Source: Paradesertivirga mongoliensis
Lineage (GTDB): Bacteria; Bacteroidota; Bacteroidia; Sphingobacteriales; Sphingobacteriaceae
Reading direction: 5' to 3'
Length of the DNA: 64,000 nucleotides
Assembly (NCBI RefSeq): GCF_024436395.1
Contig: NZ_JAFMZO010000002.1
Span: 620,001 to 684,000, forward strand
Below are positions 33,913-42,127 of the stretch, in pieces. A program made the position numbers and the translations under genes. Every line of letters begins with the position of its first letter. Positions within the stretch are counted from its first letter, which is position 1. Below the pieces are notes generated by a model, which worked only from the letters and a program-made list of their open reading frames with translations, made no database searches and was not told the DNA's origin.

Positions 33913-35442
33913 ATGAAAAGATCCTATCAAATCACGGTCTGCAGCATACTTTTGCTTGCTTTTTTAGTTCCAACCCTCGACGCAAATGCACAAAATAATG
34001 GCTCTTCTGCAGGCCAGCCTGAAGCAGGGCAAATACCACCTCATCCACCACGATTACCCGAAGCAGTTATCCCTGCATTTCCGGGAGCATGGGGAGGCGG
34101 CATGTTCAGCACTGGCGGACGCGGAGGCAAAGTTATTGCCGTTACCAATCTCAACGACAGCGGTCCGGGTAGCCTGCGTGCTGCCTTAGAAACACAGGGA
34201 CCACGCATAGTCGTCTTTCGTGTGGCTGGCACACTAAAAGTGAACGATGATCTTAATATCAATCATCCCGACATCACCATTGCAGGACAATCTGCTCCCG
34301 GCGATGGTATCTGCATTGCCGGTACACTTAATATCAACACCTATAATGTCATCGTACGGCACTTACGCGTGCGTCGTGGTGTTCCTACCGGCGGGCAGGG
34401 AGACGATAATATAGGCGGATACCCGCAACATCACGTCATCATCGATCATTGTTCCACGAGTTGGGGCATGGACGAAAATATGTCGATGTACCGAACCATG
34501 CGCCCATCATTAGACGGGAAAACACAAATAAAGGATCCGGCAGAGCATGTGACGATTCAATGGTCTATTACCAGCGAAGCGCTCGATGCCAGAGGACATG
34601 CATTTGGAGGCACCTGGGGAGGAAATCCCTCTACCTTCCATCATAACCTATTTGCCAGCAACACAGCCAGAAACCCCTCGATAGGGATGTCTGGCCCCTT
34701 TGATTTCCGCAATAACGTGATCTTCAACTGGCGCCACCGCTCCATAGACGGCGGCGACGAGACATCCGAGATCAATCTCATTAATAACTACTTCAAACCA
34801 GGGCCTGCTACCCAGGAAAACATGCGTGCCGTATTCGCCCGTATCGAGCAGCGAAGTATGTACTCCCCCGGCAGCGCATGGAAAGAAGGCGACTGGTACA
34901 CTAAAGCCGCAAACCGTCCCGGCAAATGGTATGTAGCCGGCAACATTATGCATGGCAACGAACAGCTTAATAATAACAATTGGGCTGGTATGCGCGGCCC
35001 CGAGAATCTTGCACGTGTAAATACCCCCTTTGTAGGATGGCCGGTAGCACCACACCAGACAGCAAGCGCTGCTTTCGAGTCGGTACTGGCAAAGGCGGGA
35101 GCTACTTTACCCAAACGTGATGCTGTTGACAAACGGGTTACCGAAATGGTACGCACCGGGAAAACGATGACTGCAACTGGCATTATAAAAGATGTAGCTG
35201 AAGTTGGCGGTTATCCAAACCTGACATTCAATCCTGCCCAGGTACCTGCTGATACCGACGGCGATGGTATGCCCGATGCATGGGAAATCAAAAACAAGCT
35301 TGATCCTAAAAATGCCGCAGACGGCGCAATGGACTCCGATGGCGATGTTTATACCAATGTTGAGGAATTCCTTAACGGCACTAATCCTCAGGAGAAGGTC
35401 AACTACAGGAATTTAGGAAATAACCTGGATACGATTAGTTAA
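33913..35442 (+). CDS. PL1-like pectate lyase, secreted, with calcium-repeat tail
   Basis: The 509-residue protein has a signal peptide (to about residue 27, DANAQN), a Pro-rich linker (residues 30-55) and a beta-helix pectate-lyase domain (about 57-410): FPGAWGGGMFSTGGRGGKVI, VTNLNDSGPGSLRAALE, then DHCSTSWGMDENMS, where Asp and Ser line the active-site groove. Residues 437-482 carry Asp-rich thrombospondin-3/dockerin-like loops (DTDGDGMPDAWE, DSDGDVYTNVEEFL), which bind Ca2+. It should cleave polygalacturonate by beta-elimination outside the cell. A hairpin about 60 bp after the stop may terminate it. This is the last 'ordinary' gene before the repeat island. Confidence 0.88.
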   Translation: MKRSYQITVCSILLLAFLVPTLDANAQNNGSSAGQPEAGQIPPHPPRLPEAVIPAFPGAWGGGMFSTGGRGGKVIAVTNLNDSGPGSLRAALETQGPRIVVFRVAGTLKVNDDLNINHPDITIAGQSAPGDGICIAGTLNINTYNVIVRHLRVRRGVPTGGQGDDNIGGYPQHHVIIDHCSTSWGMDENMSMYRTMRPSLDGKTQIKDPAEHVTIQWSITSEALDARGHAFGGTWGGNPSTFHHNLFASNTARNPSIGMSGPFDFRNNVIFNWRHRSIDGGDETSEINLINNYFKPGPATQENMRAVFARIEQRSMYSPGSAWKEGDWYTKAANRPGKWYVAGNIMHGNEQLNNNNWAGMRGPENLARVNTPFVGWPVAPHQTASAAFESVLAKAGATLPKRDAVDKRVTEMVRTGKTMTATGIIKDVAEVGGYPNLTFNPAQVPADTDGDGMPDAWEIKNKLDPKNAADGAMDSDGDVYTNVEEFLNGTNPQEKVNYRNLGNNLDTIS

Positions 35443-35503
35443 GTAGGTTGAATAATATCGGAGACCCAAACTCTTAGCGAGATGGCCTGATAGATAAAAC
35501 TGG

Positions 35504-35538
35504 CCAAAGCCCAATCTCTTTTAGAGGTTGGGCTTTGG
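35504..35538. terminator. Strong 15-bp hairpin after the pectate lyase gene
   Basis: CCAAAGCCCAATCTC pairs with GAGGTTGGGCTTTGG around a 5-base loop. It probably ends the pectate lyase transcript, although the following T-run is weak. Confidence 0.55.
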
Positions 35539-35558
35539 TTTGAGCAACAGATTGTATA

Positions 35559-36214
35559 GAACCGATGAAAACGAAACCTTTCACCCTACCCCCGTCACCT
35601 CGAGCAGAGGGAGAGGTCTCCGCGATATGAAAAAGAGGCCAGAGTTCTGCGGGATGGAGAATTGGGATACCTAATATCGTCTGCGTACCGCGGAGATATC
35701 TCACCGCACAAGCCGGACTCAACGCCTGTTCGATATGACGGGAATTATGTGGCTTCGGTTTTTCATAGGCCACAGAACCGATGAAAACGAAACCTTTCAC
35801 CCTACCCCGTCACCTCGACCAGAGGGAGAGGTCTCCGCGATATGAAAAAGAGGCCAGAGTTCTGCGGGATGGAGAATTAGGATACCTAATATCGTCTGCG
35901 TACCACGGAGATATCTCACCGCACAAGCTGGACTCAACGCCTGTTCGATATGACGGGAATTATATGGCTTCGGTTTTTCATAGGCCACAGAACCGATGAA
36001 AACGAAACCTTTCACCCTACCCCGTCACCTCGACCAGAGGGAGAGGTCTCCGCGATATGAAAAAGAGGCCGGAGTTCTGCGGGATGGAGAATTGGGATAC
36101 CTAATATCGTCTGCGTACCGCGGAGATATCTCACCGCACAATCTGGACTCAACGCCTGTTCGATATGACGGGATTTATGTGGCTTCCGTTTGCATAGGCC
36201 ACAAAACCCATAAC
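35559..36214. repeat. Family A tandem array: three 215-bp units
   Basis: Units start at 35559, 35774 and 35989 with an exact 215-bp period and only scattered substitutions. Each holds a CGTCACCTCGA..AGAGGTCTCCGCG module and, inverted, a CCGCGGAGATATCTCACCGC..GTTCGATATGACGG module joined by a loop that includes GAACCGATGAAAACGAAACC. Short open frames on both strands in this array are byproducts of the repeat. Confidence 0.9.
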
Positions 36215-36247
36215 AAGTAACCAATGCAAGGTCGCGGCAGATACGCC

Positions 36248-37102
36248 TTACAAAACTTTCGCTTTGACGGAGGTTTTCGCTGTCAGGTTCATTTTCATAA
36301 CCATCTCTCCCATATTCATACTCATATTCATGCTCATATCACCGGTAGTGTCTGTAATATAATTTGCCGGCATATCGTAGACCATGGTCCCCTTGCCAGA
36401 CCCCTTAGCTGATGAGTTTCCCTTCTCCATTTTCATATTCATGTCAACAGTCTGGGTATAATCAAACAAGGCTTGCGTCCCCTTAATTTCTTTCAGTGTA
36501 TAGGTTGCATTTACCAGCATGTTTAAAATAGTTCCGCTAACCGGCATTTCCATCGGTACTTCCTGGGTAAAAGTATCGCCAATCTTCAGAGCTTTGTTCG
36601 GAAACTCAACAGCTTTAAGCACATCAGAGACCATTTTCTGTATTCCCGCTTTTGTAGCTTCATCGGTATTACCTTCAATGGTGTCTATACTTACCTTGCC
36701 CCCCTCGGTAGCATAAGCCTTTATCGTCATACCAGCAAACTTGTCGGGCTGCTTCATCTCGTTTCCGTTCATAGTCATGGTAATACCTACTTTGTCGTAC
36801 GTCATCGTCATTGGAATACGCTTATCAGCCTGCATAGCGCCTGTCTTTGTAGAAAGTCGCATATCCTGCAGCATATTCATCTGCATCGGCAGTTTCATAC
36901 CAGTCCCTTCCATCTCCTTTTTTTTCGCCGGATCAACATCAAAATCCATCTCCATCCGGATGTTGTTGACCATATCGGTAACGTACGTCTTATTGGGTTT
37001 GAATTTAACCTGGAACAGAATTTCCTTTTGTGCAATACTTGGTTGAGCACTGATAATGCTAAAGCCAATGGCTAACAGGCAGATGTTTTTAGATAAGGTC
37101 AT
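36248..37102 (-). CDS. Secreted Met-rich DUF6263-like protein
   Basis: The 284-residue protein has a signal peptide (MTLSKNICLLAIGFSIISAQ, cleavage near SIAQ). The mature part repeats beta strands with many Met residues (MKLPMQMNMLQDMRLS, PMTMTYDKVGITMTM, GDMSMNMSMNMGEMVMKM near the end). The pattern fits DUF6263 family exported proteins, whose role is unknown; abundant Met might bind copper or give oxidant sensitivity, but this is speculation. It is monocistronic with a GATATAATTATATC palindrome a few bases before its start. It follows the tandem repeat array 24 bp beyond its stop. Confidence 0.68.
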   Translation of the reverse strand: MTLSKNICLLAIGFSIISAQPSIAQKEILFQVKFKPNKTYVTDMVNNIRMEMDFDVDPAKKKEMEGTGMKLPMQMNMLQDMRLSTKTGAMQADKRIPMTMTYDKVGITMTMNGNEMKQPDKFAGMTIKAYATEGGKVSIDTIEGNTDEATKAGIQKMVSDVLKAVEFPNKALKIGDTFTQEVPMEMPVSGTILNMLVNATYTLKEIKGTQALFDYTQTVDMNMKMEKGNSSAKGSGKGTMVYDMPANYITDTTGDMSMNMSMNMGEMVMKMNLTAKTSVKAKVL

Positions 37103-37203
37103 TTTGATATAATTATATCCTAAATATAAGAATGATTATCTGATTTTGGTGGTTCACTGTAAAATGCATTGCGGGCAAATCGACGAAGCTGAATCTTCGC
37201 TCC

Positions 37204-38280
37204 TTAAGGGTAAATCATTAGAAAAACAAAAGCGAACAAATTCACCAGAAGCACCACTCCGTAAACCACATTCGACTTACCCCTGCTTAACGACAGCATA
37301 ACGGTAAATACTGAAAGGCCCAAAAGAACAATAGACTTGATATCTAATCCTAAAATAATAGGCATATCCATCATAATACAAACAACCGCAACACTCGGAA
37401 TGGTGAGCCCTATACTCGCCAGGGCAGAGCCAAGCGATAAATTAATACTCGTTTGAAGCCTGTTTTTCCTTGCAGCAATAATAGCAGCCGTTGCCTCAGG
37501 TAACAAAATAATCACCGCAATTACAACACCCACCAGTGTTTCGGGCAAGCTGTATCCGGTGATAATACTTTCGATGGTTGGAGACAGTGTTTTAGCCAAT
37601 AACACTACAATACCCAGACTAACCAAAAGAAAAATAAGGCTTGTAATAAACAGCCTGTTAGTGACCACTATTGGTTCGGCTGCTTCCTCATTTTCATCGG
37701 GCCCGATGGTGAGAAAATATTGCCGGTATCTGCTGGTTTGGGCAAATAGAAATGAAGAATAAATAACCAGGCAGGCAATGGAGGCAAAAATAAGCTGGGG
37801 CGTAGAATAGTAGGACCCCTTTACGCTCTCGGTAAATGTTGGAAACACCAGTGTAAACACCACAATCGAAACTAAGGAAACAAGTGCTATCGTTACAGAA
37901 GAAGCAGAAAAATTCTGTTCGTAATGCTTAATTCCTCCAATCAGCAGCGAAAGCCCGATTATCCCGTTAAGGATAAGCATGGTTGCAGAATACACCGTAT
38001 CTCGGGCCAATGATGCCGCTTGCTGACCTTCCGACATCATCAGCGATATAATAATGGAAACCTCGATAACCGTTATTGCAATCGCCAGGATAATGGTTCC
38101 AAAAGGCTCGCCTACCCGTTCTGCTATTATCTCTGAATGATGTACCGCCGACATCACACTGCAAATAAGCAGTATACTCGCTATAATCTGAAATATGCTG
38201 CTGTCATAAATAAGTCCGGAGAAAAACAGAATCCAGGCCAGTACCGGAATAACAATTGTCCACTGAAGTAATAATCTCAT
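37204..38280 (-). CDS. chaA: ChaA-type Ca2+/Na+/K+:H+ antiporter
   Basis: The 358-residue protein has about 11 helices and the two homologous alpha-repeat motifs of CaCA antiporters: HHSEIIAERVGEPFGTIILA (residues 47-66) and LPEATAAIIAARKNRLQT (about 263-280) followed by 'SINLSLGSALASIGL'. This matches E. coli ChaA more than eukaryotic CAX. It should extrude Ca2+, and at alkaline pH Na+ or K+, in exchange for protons. It is monocistronic on minus with 101 bp to the secreted DUF6263-like gene. Start ATG at 38280 fits the first helix. Confidence 0.92.
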   Translation of the reverse strand: MRLLLQWTIVIPVLAWILFFSGLIYDSSIFQIIASILLICSVMSAVHHSEIIAERVGEPFGTIILAIAITVIEVSIIISLMMSEGQQAASLARDTVYSATMLILNGIIGLSLLIGGIKHYEQNFSASSVTIALVSLVSIVVFTLVFPTFTESVKGSYYSTPQLIFASIACLVIYSSFLFAQTSRYRQYFLTIGPDENEEAAEPIVVTNRLFITSLIFLLVSLGIVVLLAKTLSPTIESIITGYSLPETLVGVVIAVIILLPEATAAIIAARKNRLQTSINLSLGSALASIGLTIPSVAVVCIMMDMPIILGLDIKSIVLLGLSVFTVMLSLSRGKSNVVYGVVLLVNLFAFVFLMIYP

Positions 38281-38500
38281 TTTCGTAAGATAATACCTTC
38301 AACCGGTTGGAACAAACTGTTTTTTGCTCCAGCAGGCTCTTTCGCAGAGGGCCCTGCCTTAGTGACTCTATTATTTACTCTTTCGAAATCATTGCGCTTG
38401 CAACGCTCTGCCAGTTGGTGGTAACCTGATTAAAAAACGGTTCATCCTGGCTTCCACCCTTCCAGATATAATACGTCCTTTTGCCGTCTATAACATTATT
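38281..38500. other. Intergenic before the GIY-YIG gene
   Basis: No gene is seen between the chaA start and the repeat fragment at 38501; the sequence has no strong hairpin. Confidence 0.4.
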
Positions 38501-38583
38501 GCCTGCTGCACTTCACCACCCAATCCTGCTCAGGGCCTGTTCGATATGACTGTTGGGTGGTGCTGAGGCTGTTATAGATACCG
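38501..38583. repeat. Family A half-copy upstream of the GIY-YIG gene
   Basis: The fragment contains CTCAGGGCCTGTTCGATATGAC and GGTGGTGCTGAG..GTTATAGATACCGA, as in the other family A blocks, split here to keep to short motifs. It carries a perfect 10-bp inverted repeat, CACCACCCAA (38514-38523) and TTGGGTGGTG (38553-38562). Confidence 0.7.
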
Positions 38584-38655
38584 ACTTATACAGATCCCTC
38601 GTGTGTTGTATCTTAATCTAAATTGCAGTAATTATGCTCCCACATCTATTACCAT

Positions 38656-38952
38656 ATGGAAAGAGGCGGCTGCGTCTATATCATGACCAACAAACACAGA
38701 ACAACGCTTTATATCGGCGTTACTTTCGATTTACTAAGCAGGATTGAACAACATAAAGAACATCAGTATCCTGCTGGCTTTACTGCCAGATACAACGTTG
38801 AGTATTGCGTATACTATGAATTCTTTTCAAGAATAGAGGCGGCCATTGGTAGAGAGAAAGAGATAAAAAAGTGGAGGAGAGAGAAGAAAGAAGCATTGAT
38901 TAATAGTTTGAATCCGGAATGGTCGGACCTAACCAACAGTTTAAAGGATTGA
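38656..38952 (+). CDS. Small GIY-YIG family nuclease, repeat-associated
   Basis: The 98-residue protein is essentially one GIY-YIG domain: GGCVYIMTNKHRTTLYIGVT gives both the 'GIY' and 'YIG' strands (here CVYI and LYIGVT), then FDLLSRIEQHK supplies the conserved Arg, and FFSRIEAAIGREKEIKKWRR supplies the catalytic Glu and basic helix. Small stand-alone GIY-YIG proteins like this are common in Bacteroidota. Here family A repeats lie on both sides: a half-copy ending 73 bp before the ATG and a tandem array starting a few bases after the stop. It may cut at or mobilise the repeats; this is inference. Confidence 0.9.
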   Translation: MERGGCVYIMTNKHRTTLYIGVTFDLLSRIEQHKEHQYPAGFTARYNVEYCVYYEFFSRIEAAIGREKEIKKWRREKKEALINSLNPEWSDLTNSLKD

Positions 38953-38964
38953 GTTTAGCAATAT

Positions 38965-39515
38965 TGTCGAGGTTTCGTCTTCGCGCCGCGGAGATATGTC
39001 ACCACACAAGCCTGGCTCAGAGCCGTTCGATATGACGGGAATTATGTGACTGCGGCTTTTCATAGGAGACAGAACCAATGAAAACGAACCTTCCACCCTC
39101 TCCGTCACCTCGAACGCCAGCCAGGGACGTGCGGGCAGGCAGTGAGAGGTCTCCGCGGTATGGAAACGAAGCCGGAGTTCTGTGGGCATAGAGAATTGGG
39201 TGTGTAATTTCGTCTTCGTGCCGCGGAGATATCTCACCACACAAGCCTGGCTCAGAGCCGTTCGATATGACGGGAATTATGTGACTGCGGCTTTTCATAG
39301 GAGACAGAACCAATGAAAACGAACCTTCCACCCTCTCCGTCACCTCGAACGCCAGCCAGGGACGTGCGGGCAGGCAGTGAGAGGTCTCCGCGGTATGGAA
39401 AAGAAGCCGGAGTTCTGCGGACATAGAGAATTGGGTGTATCATTTCGTCTTCGCGCCGCGGAGATATCTCACCGCACAAGCCTGGCTCCAGGCCGTTCGA
39501 TATGACGGGTGGAGA
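38965..39515. repeat. Family A array: two and a third 235-bp units
   Basis: CCGCGG boundaries at 38986, 39221 and 39456 show a 235-bp period. Relative to the 35,559 array, units carry a 20-bp longer central module (AACGCCAGCCAGGGACGTGC). Frames such as 39017-39424 and 39252-39545 on minus are repeat byproducts. Confidence 0.88.
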
Positions 39516-39553
39516 GGTATTGAGGGTTCTTATAGGTACGCCCAACCTTAATC

Positions 39554-40201
39554 TTACCCTCTCCTACGCTCTAACAGCACCATCATCATTAAGGCAAGCA
39601 AGATTCGTGCACTCTCGTTCTGCTTTATATCGGAAAGCTTATCGAGTGTAAACTTTCTACCAAAGAACGAGGCTTCTTTAGAAAGGCGGGCAACAGGTAT
39701 TCCCTGTGCATTTGTAACCACATATTTCGGGTGGAACATATATCCTGTAAACAAACCCAGCAGCGGAATCTCTCCCAGCAATGAATCGGCTACTTTAGTC
39801 CATGGGTTTTCTTCACGAATATTAAATTCCAGGTTTTTGTGATGATCAAAAACATCATAATTAGCTTTCCAGAGCGATTTCATGCCTTTCCGGCCCACAC
39901 TTCCAATCTCCTGGTCGCGCCTGTCAGAAAAAGTGTATTTAGCGTTAAAATCAATCACCCGATCCGCGTTAATTTTGTACAGAGGTTCGCTTTTATCTTC
40001 ATTGGGATAAATCACGATAGCCTCTTTAAATTTGAACATTTTCTGTCGCACATAAGCAATTGTTCTTCCCGAAGCATCCCGGGCCACAAAATCATTGGCA
40101 AATGTTCCTATTTTAAACTCGAAAGTGATCGGAAAATCAAAGGCTCTCTTTTCCTGGGTCTCGGTAACGCTACTGTCTAAGGTGGGGTAATCCTGGTTCA
40201 T
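39554..40201 (-). CDS. LURP-one-related / scramblase-like protein
   Basis: The 215-residue protein has a continuous pattern of strands related to LURP-one (Tubby/scramblase) folds: FEFKIGTFANDFVARDASGR, 'TIAYVRQKMFKFKEAIVIYPNE', NADRVIDFNAKYTFSD, then FDHHKNLEFNIREENPW. A C-terminal hydrophobic helix (ILLALMMMVLL) suggests membrane attachment. Bacterial LOR proteins are common but their function is unknown; relatives bind phosphoinositides or scramble lipids in eukaryotes. It lies between two repeat arrays and stands alone on minus. Start ATG at 40201. Confidence 0.8.
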   Translation of the reverse strand: MNQDYPTLDSSVTETQEKRAFDFPITFEFKIGTFANDFVARDASGRTIAYVRQKMFKFKEAIVIYPNEDKSEPLYKINADRVIDFNAKYTFSDRRDQEIGSVGRKGMKSLWKANYDVFDHHKNLEFNIREENPWTKVADSLLGEIPLLGLFTGYMFHPKYVVTNAQGIPVARLSKEASFFGRKFTLDKLSDIKQNESARILLALMMMVLLERRRG

Positions 40202-40310
40202 GGTTTTGTTTTATGATCAGCTAATATATAAAGTTTTCCTTCAGCTAGTGCGAGCTTGTACCTCATATCCGTTTAGACTGCTAAGATAACAGGTTGTTAA
40301 TTAGCCTACG
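40202..40310. other. Leader of the LURP-one-related gene
   Basis: An A/T-rich stretch leads into the family C palindrome at 40311; nothing else is seen. Confidence 0.35.
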
Positions 40311-40447
40311 CCTTGGTTCGTGTCCCCACGAACCAATTAAAGCTCCTTGTAAATCCTTAAAAAAGGAAATGGTTATATATCTTCATAATACGAACTTGAT
40401 GAGCGCGAATCGACTGTCAGTTGGTTCGTGAGGACACGAACCAAGGC
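40311..40447. repeat. Family C inverted palindrome pair
   Basis: CCTTGGTTCGTGTCCCCACG (40311-) and TTGGTTCGTGAGGACACGAA (40421-) are each palindromic (GGTTCGTG/CACGAACC) and face each other across about 85 bp. Confidence 0.8.
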
Positions 40448-40556
40448 AAAGGGATATGATATTCGTCTGCTGATTAATAACATGCGCTATAGAAAAAGCG
40501 GAATGAAATATGAAGTCCAGTCGGGCAACGGCGTGCTGCTGTTAAGAAAGGAATAG
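40440..40556 (+). pseudogene. Possible gene remnant adjoining a family C palindrome
   Basis: A frame without an initiation codon runs from the palindrome to a stop at 40554-40556, encoding a peptide ending GMKYEVQSGNGVLLLRKE. Its amino-acid composition is protein-like, and the palindrome seems to have replaced its upstream part. No family is recognised. Confidence 0.3.
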
Positions 40557-40585
40557 GCTGAGGTACCCGGCCGTTTAGGGCAAGA

Positions 40586-40702
40586 ATTCGTCTTTGTGCC
40601 GCGGAGATATCTCACCGCATAGGCCTGGCTCAGGGCCTGTTCGATATGACGGGTGAGTGGTGCTGAGCGCTGTTATAGGTACCGAACCGATGAGAACGAA
40701 AT
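40586..40702. repeat. Family A partial copy
   Basis: CCGCGGAGATATCTCACCGC followed by GGCTCAGGGCCTGTTCGATA and the GAACCGATGAGAACGAAATC end; the second inverted module is missing. Confidence 0.75.
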
Positions 40703-40810
40703 CCTTTGCTCTTCGAATTGTGCCCTATCCCAGGTTCTGTGAACCCAGCCAAAGGCATATTCCGGGAGCTCCCGCTTTCTCTTTCAGCAGCTCCTGGAAC
40801 TTATTTATAC

Positions 40811-41749
40811 CTATCCACCATCAACAGGTAAATACTTCTCCTTTTTTTTACTAGTTGAGATCTTAAAAAGCCGGCGCACCTCCCCCTCGAGCAAGCCAAA
40901 AACAAGTCCGCCCATGATAAACAAAGAGGCAAGTATTTTCCACCATAGTAAGTCTTCGCCCAGAAATATAGCTGAACTTAAAAAACCTATCACCGGAATC
41001 AACAGGGTGAACGGGACTACAGCTGATGCGGAATACGACTTCAAAAGGAAACCCCAGGCTCCGTAGCCAATATGGGTTGAGATATAGACGATATAAAAAA
41101 CTGCCGCAACTGTTGCCCAGGAGGTATTTTGCAACGAGTGCTCCATTAAAGCGGGCCCTTCCATGGTCATGGAAGCCACTACCATAATTGGAAAGGCAAT
41201 CAGATTTCCCCAGACCACCAATGCTAATGGAGATTGGGCATTCACTTTTTTGGTGAACATATTCCCGGCCGACCAGGCAAACGCAGCCAGCAAGGTAAGC
41301 ACCAGGCCGATGAGCGTAGCCTGCCCGTCAATGTGGGCGGCAACAATGCCAATTCCAACAAAGGAGATCAATGAGCCAACAACTTTCAGAAAGCTTGGTT
41401 TTTCCTTGAAGAACAAAAAGGCCAGCCCCATCGAAAAGAAGACTGAAACCTGGAGAAGAAGCGAAGCTAATCCCGGCGACAAACCCAAATGAATTCCGCT
41501 GAAGAGGAATCCGAATTGCAGAGCGAAGTTGAATATACCATAACCTAAAACAAATCTGAAGGGAGCCTTAGGTTTAGGCAGTATAAACACCCAGGGCAAA
41601 GCCGAAAGTCCGAACCGTATAGCAGACAAGAGGAATGGAGGGTAAGATTTCAATGCCACAAAAATAGCGATGAAATTTGTCCCCCAAATCAGTACAATAA
41701 GAAGAGCCACAAACATGTGCCTTAAGCTTAAATTGCCGGTATTGACCAT
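40811..41749 (-). CDS. eamA: EamA-type amino-acid/metabolite exporter
   Basis: The ATG at 41749 (MVNTGNLSLRHMFVALLIVL) is used because the first helix starts shortly after it. The 312-residue protein has ten helices in two EamA repeats. The order and phrasing (VALLIVLIWGTNFIAIFVAL, LGYGIFNFALQFGFLFSGI, 'LLAAFAWSAGNMFTKK', ending GYGAWGFLLKSYSASAVVPF) follow E. coli EamA/YdeD closely, an exporter of O-acetylserine and cysteine. Substrate in this organism is not proven. It is monocistronic on minus. Confidence 0.85.
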   Translation of the reverse strand: MVNTGNLSLRHMFVALLIVLIWGTNFIAIFVALKSYPPFLLSAIRFGLSALPWVFILPKPKAPFRFVLGYGIFNFALQFGFLFSGIHLGLSPGLASLLLQVSVFFSMGLAFLFFKEKPSFLKVVGSLISFVGIGIVAAHIDGQATLIGLVLTLLAAFAWSAGNMFTKKVNAQSPLALVVWGNLIAFPIMVVASMTMEGPALMEHSLQNTSWATVAAVFYIVYISTHIGYGAWGFLLKSYSASAVVPFTLLIPVIGFLSSAIFLGEDLLWWKILASLFIMGGLVFGLLEGEVRRLFKISTSKKKEKYLPVDGG

Positions 41750-42127
41750 AGGCCGCGAAAATAAGTATAAATAATGCTCCAAGCCTAAGCAGATGATTAA
41801 AGAATTAGATGCTATCAGTGATTCCCAGGGGTGTGATGTTGTTTACAGGGCACGCTCCAACGAGGGCGGCGACGAGACTGTTTAACGTTACGAGTCAGAG
41901 ACTCTTCTCTATTTGGTAATCTGCGGCCCTTCAGAACTCTACAGACAGTGTAGATGCTGCGATTACGGTATATTTGAAGTGGTTCGAGACTTTCTTTTAT
42001 TTGGTAATTCATAGAGTCCTTCGAAACGCTAACCGTTCGGGAGGGAAAATACCCAATAGCAGGTATTGTAACATTTCAATCATATTCAGAGGTTTACCTC
42101 TGAAACTTATCACAATTATTCTGAATT
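41750..42127. other. Divergent intergenic region with direct repeat and palindrome
   Basis: It contains two 23-bp direct repeats (GAGACTCTTCTCTATTTGGT at about 41898 and GAGACTTTCTTTTATTTGGT at about 41986) and a 20-bp palindrome at 42085-42104. No gene is supported. Confidence 0.4.
42085..42104. promoter_or_regulatory. 20-bp palindrome before the T9SS surface protein gene
   Basis: TTCAGAGGTTTACCTCTGAA has perfect 8-bp arms and ends 23 bp before the ATG at 42128. It could be an operator or an mRNA leader hairpin. Confidence 0.4.

Noticed and set aside
35474..36224. Open frames of 70-108 codons in the 215-bp array
   Set aside because: They repeat in each unit and on both strands, contain repeat sequence only and have no protein features.
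39017..39545. Open frames of 97-135 codons in the 235-bp array
   Set aside because: Same reason: repeat byproducts reading the same peptide in successive units.
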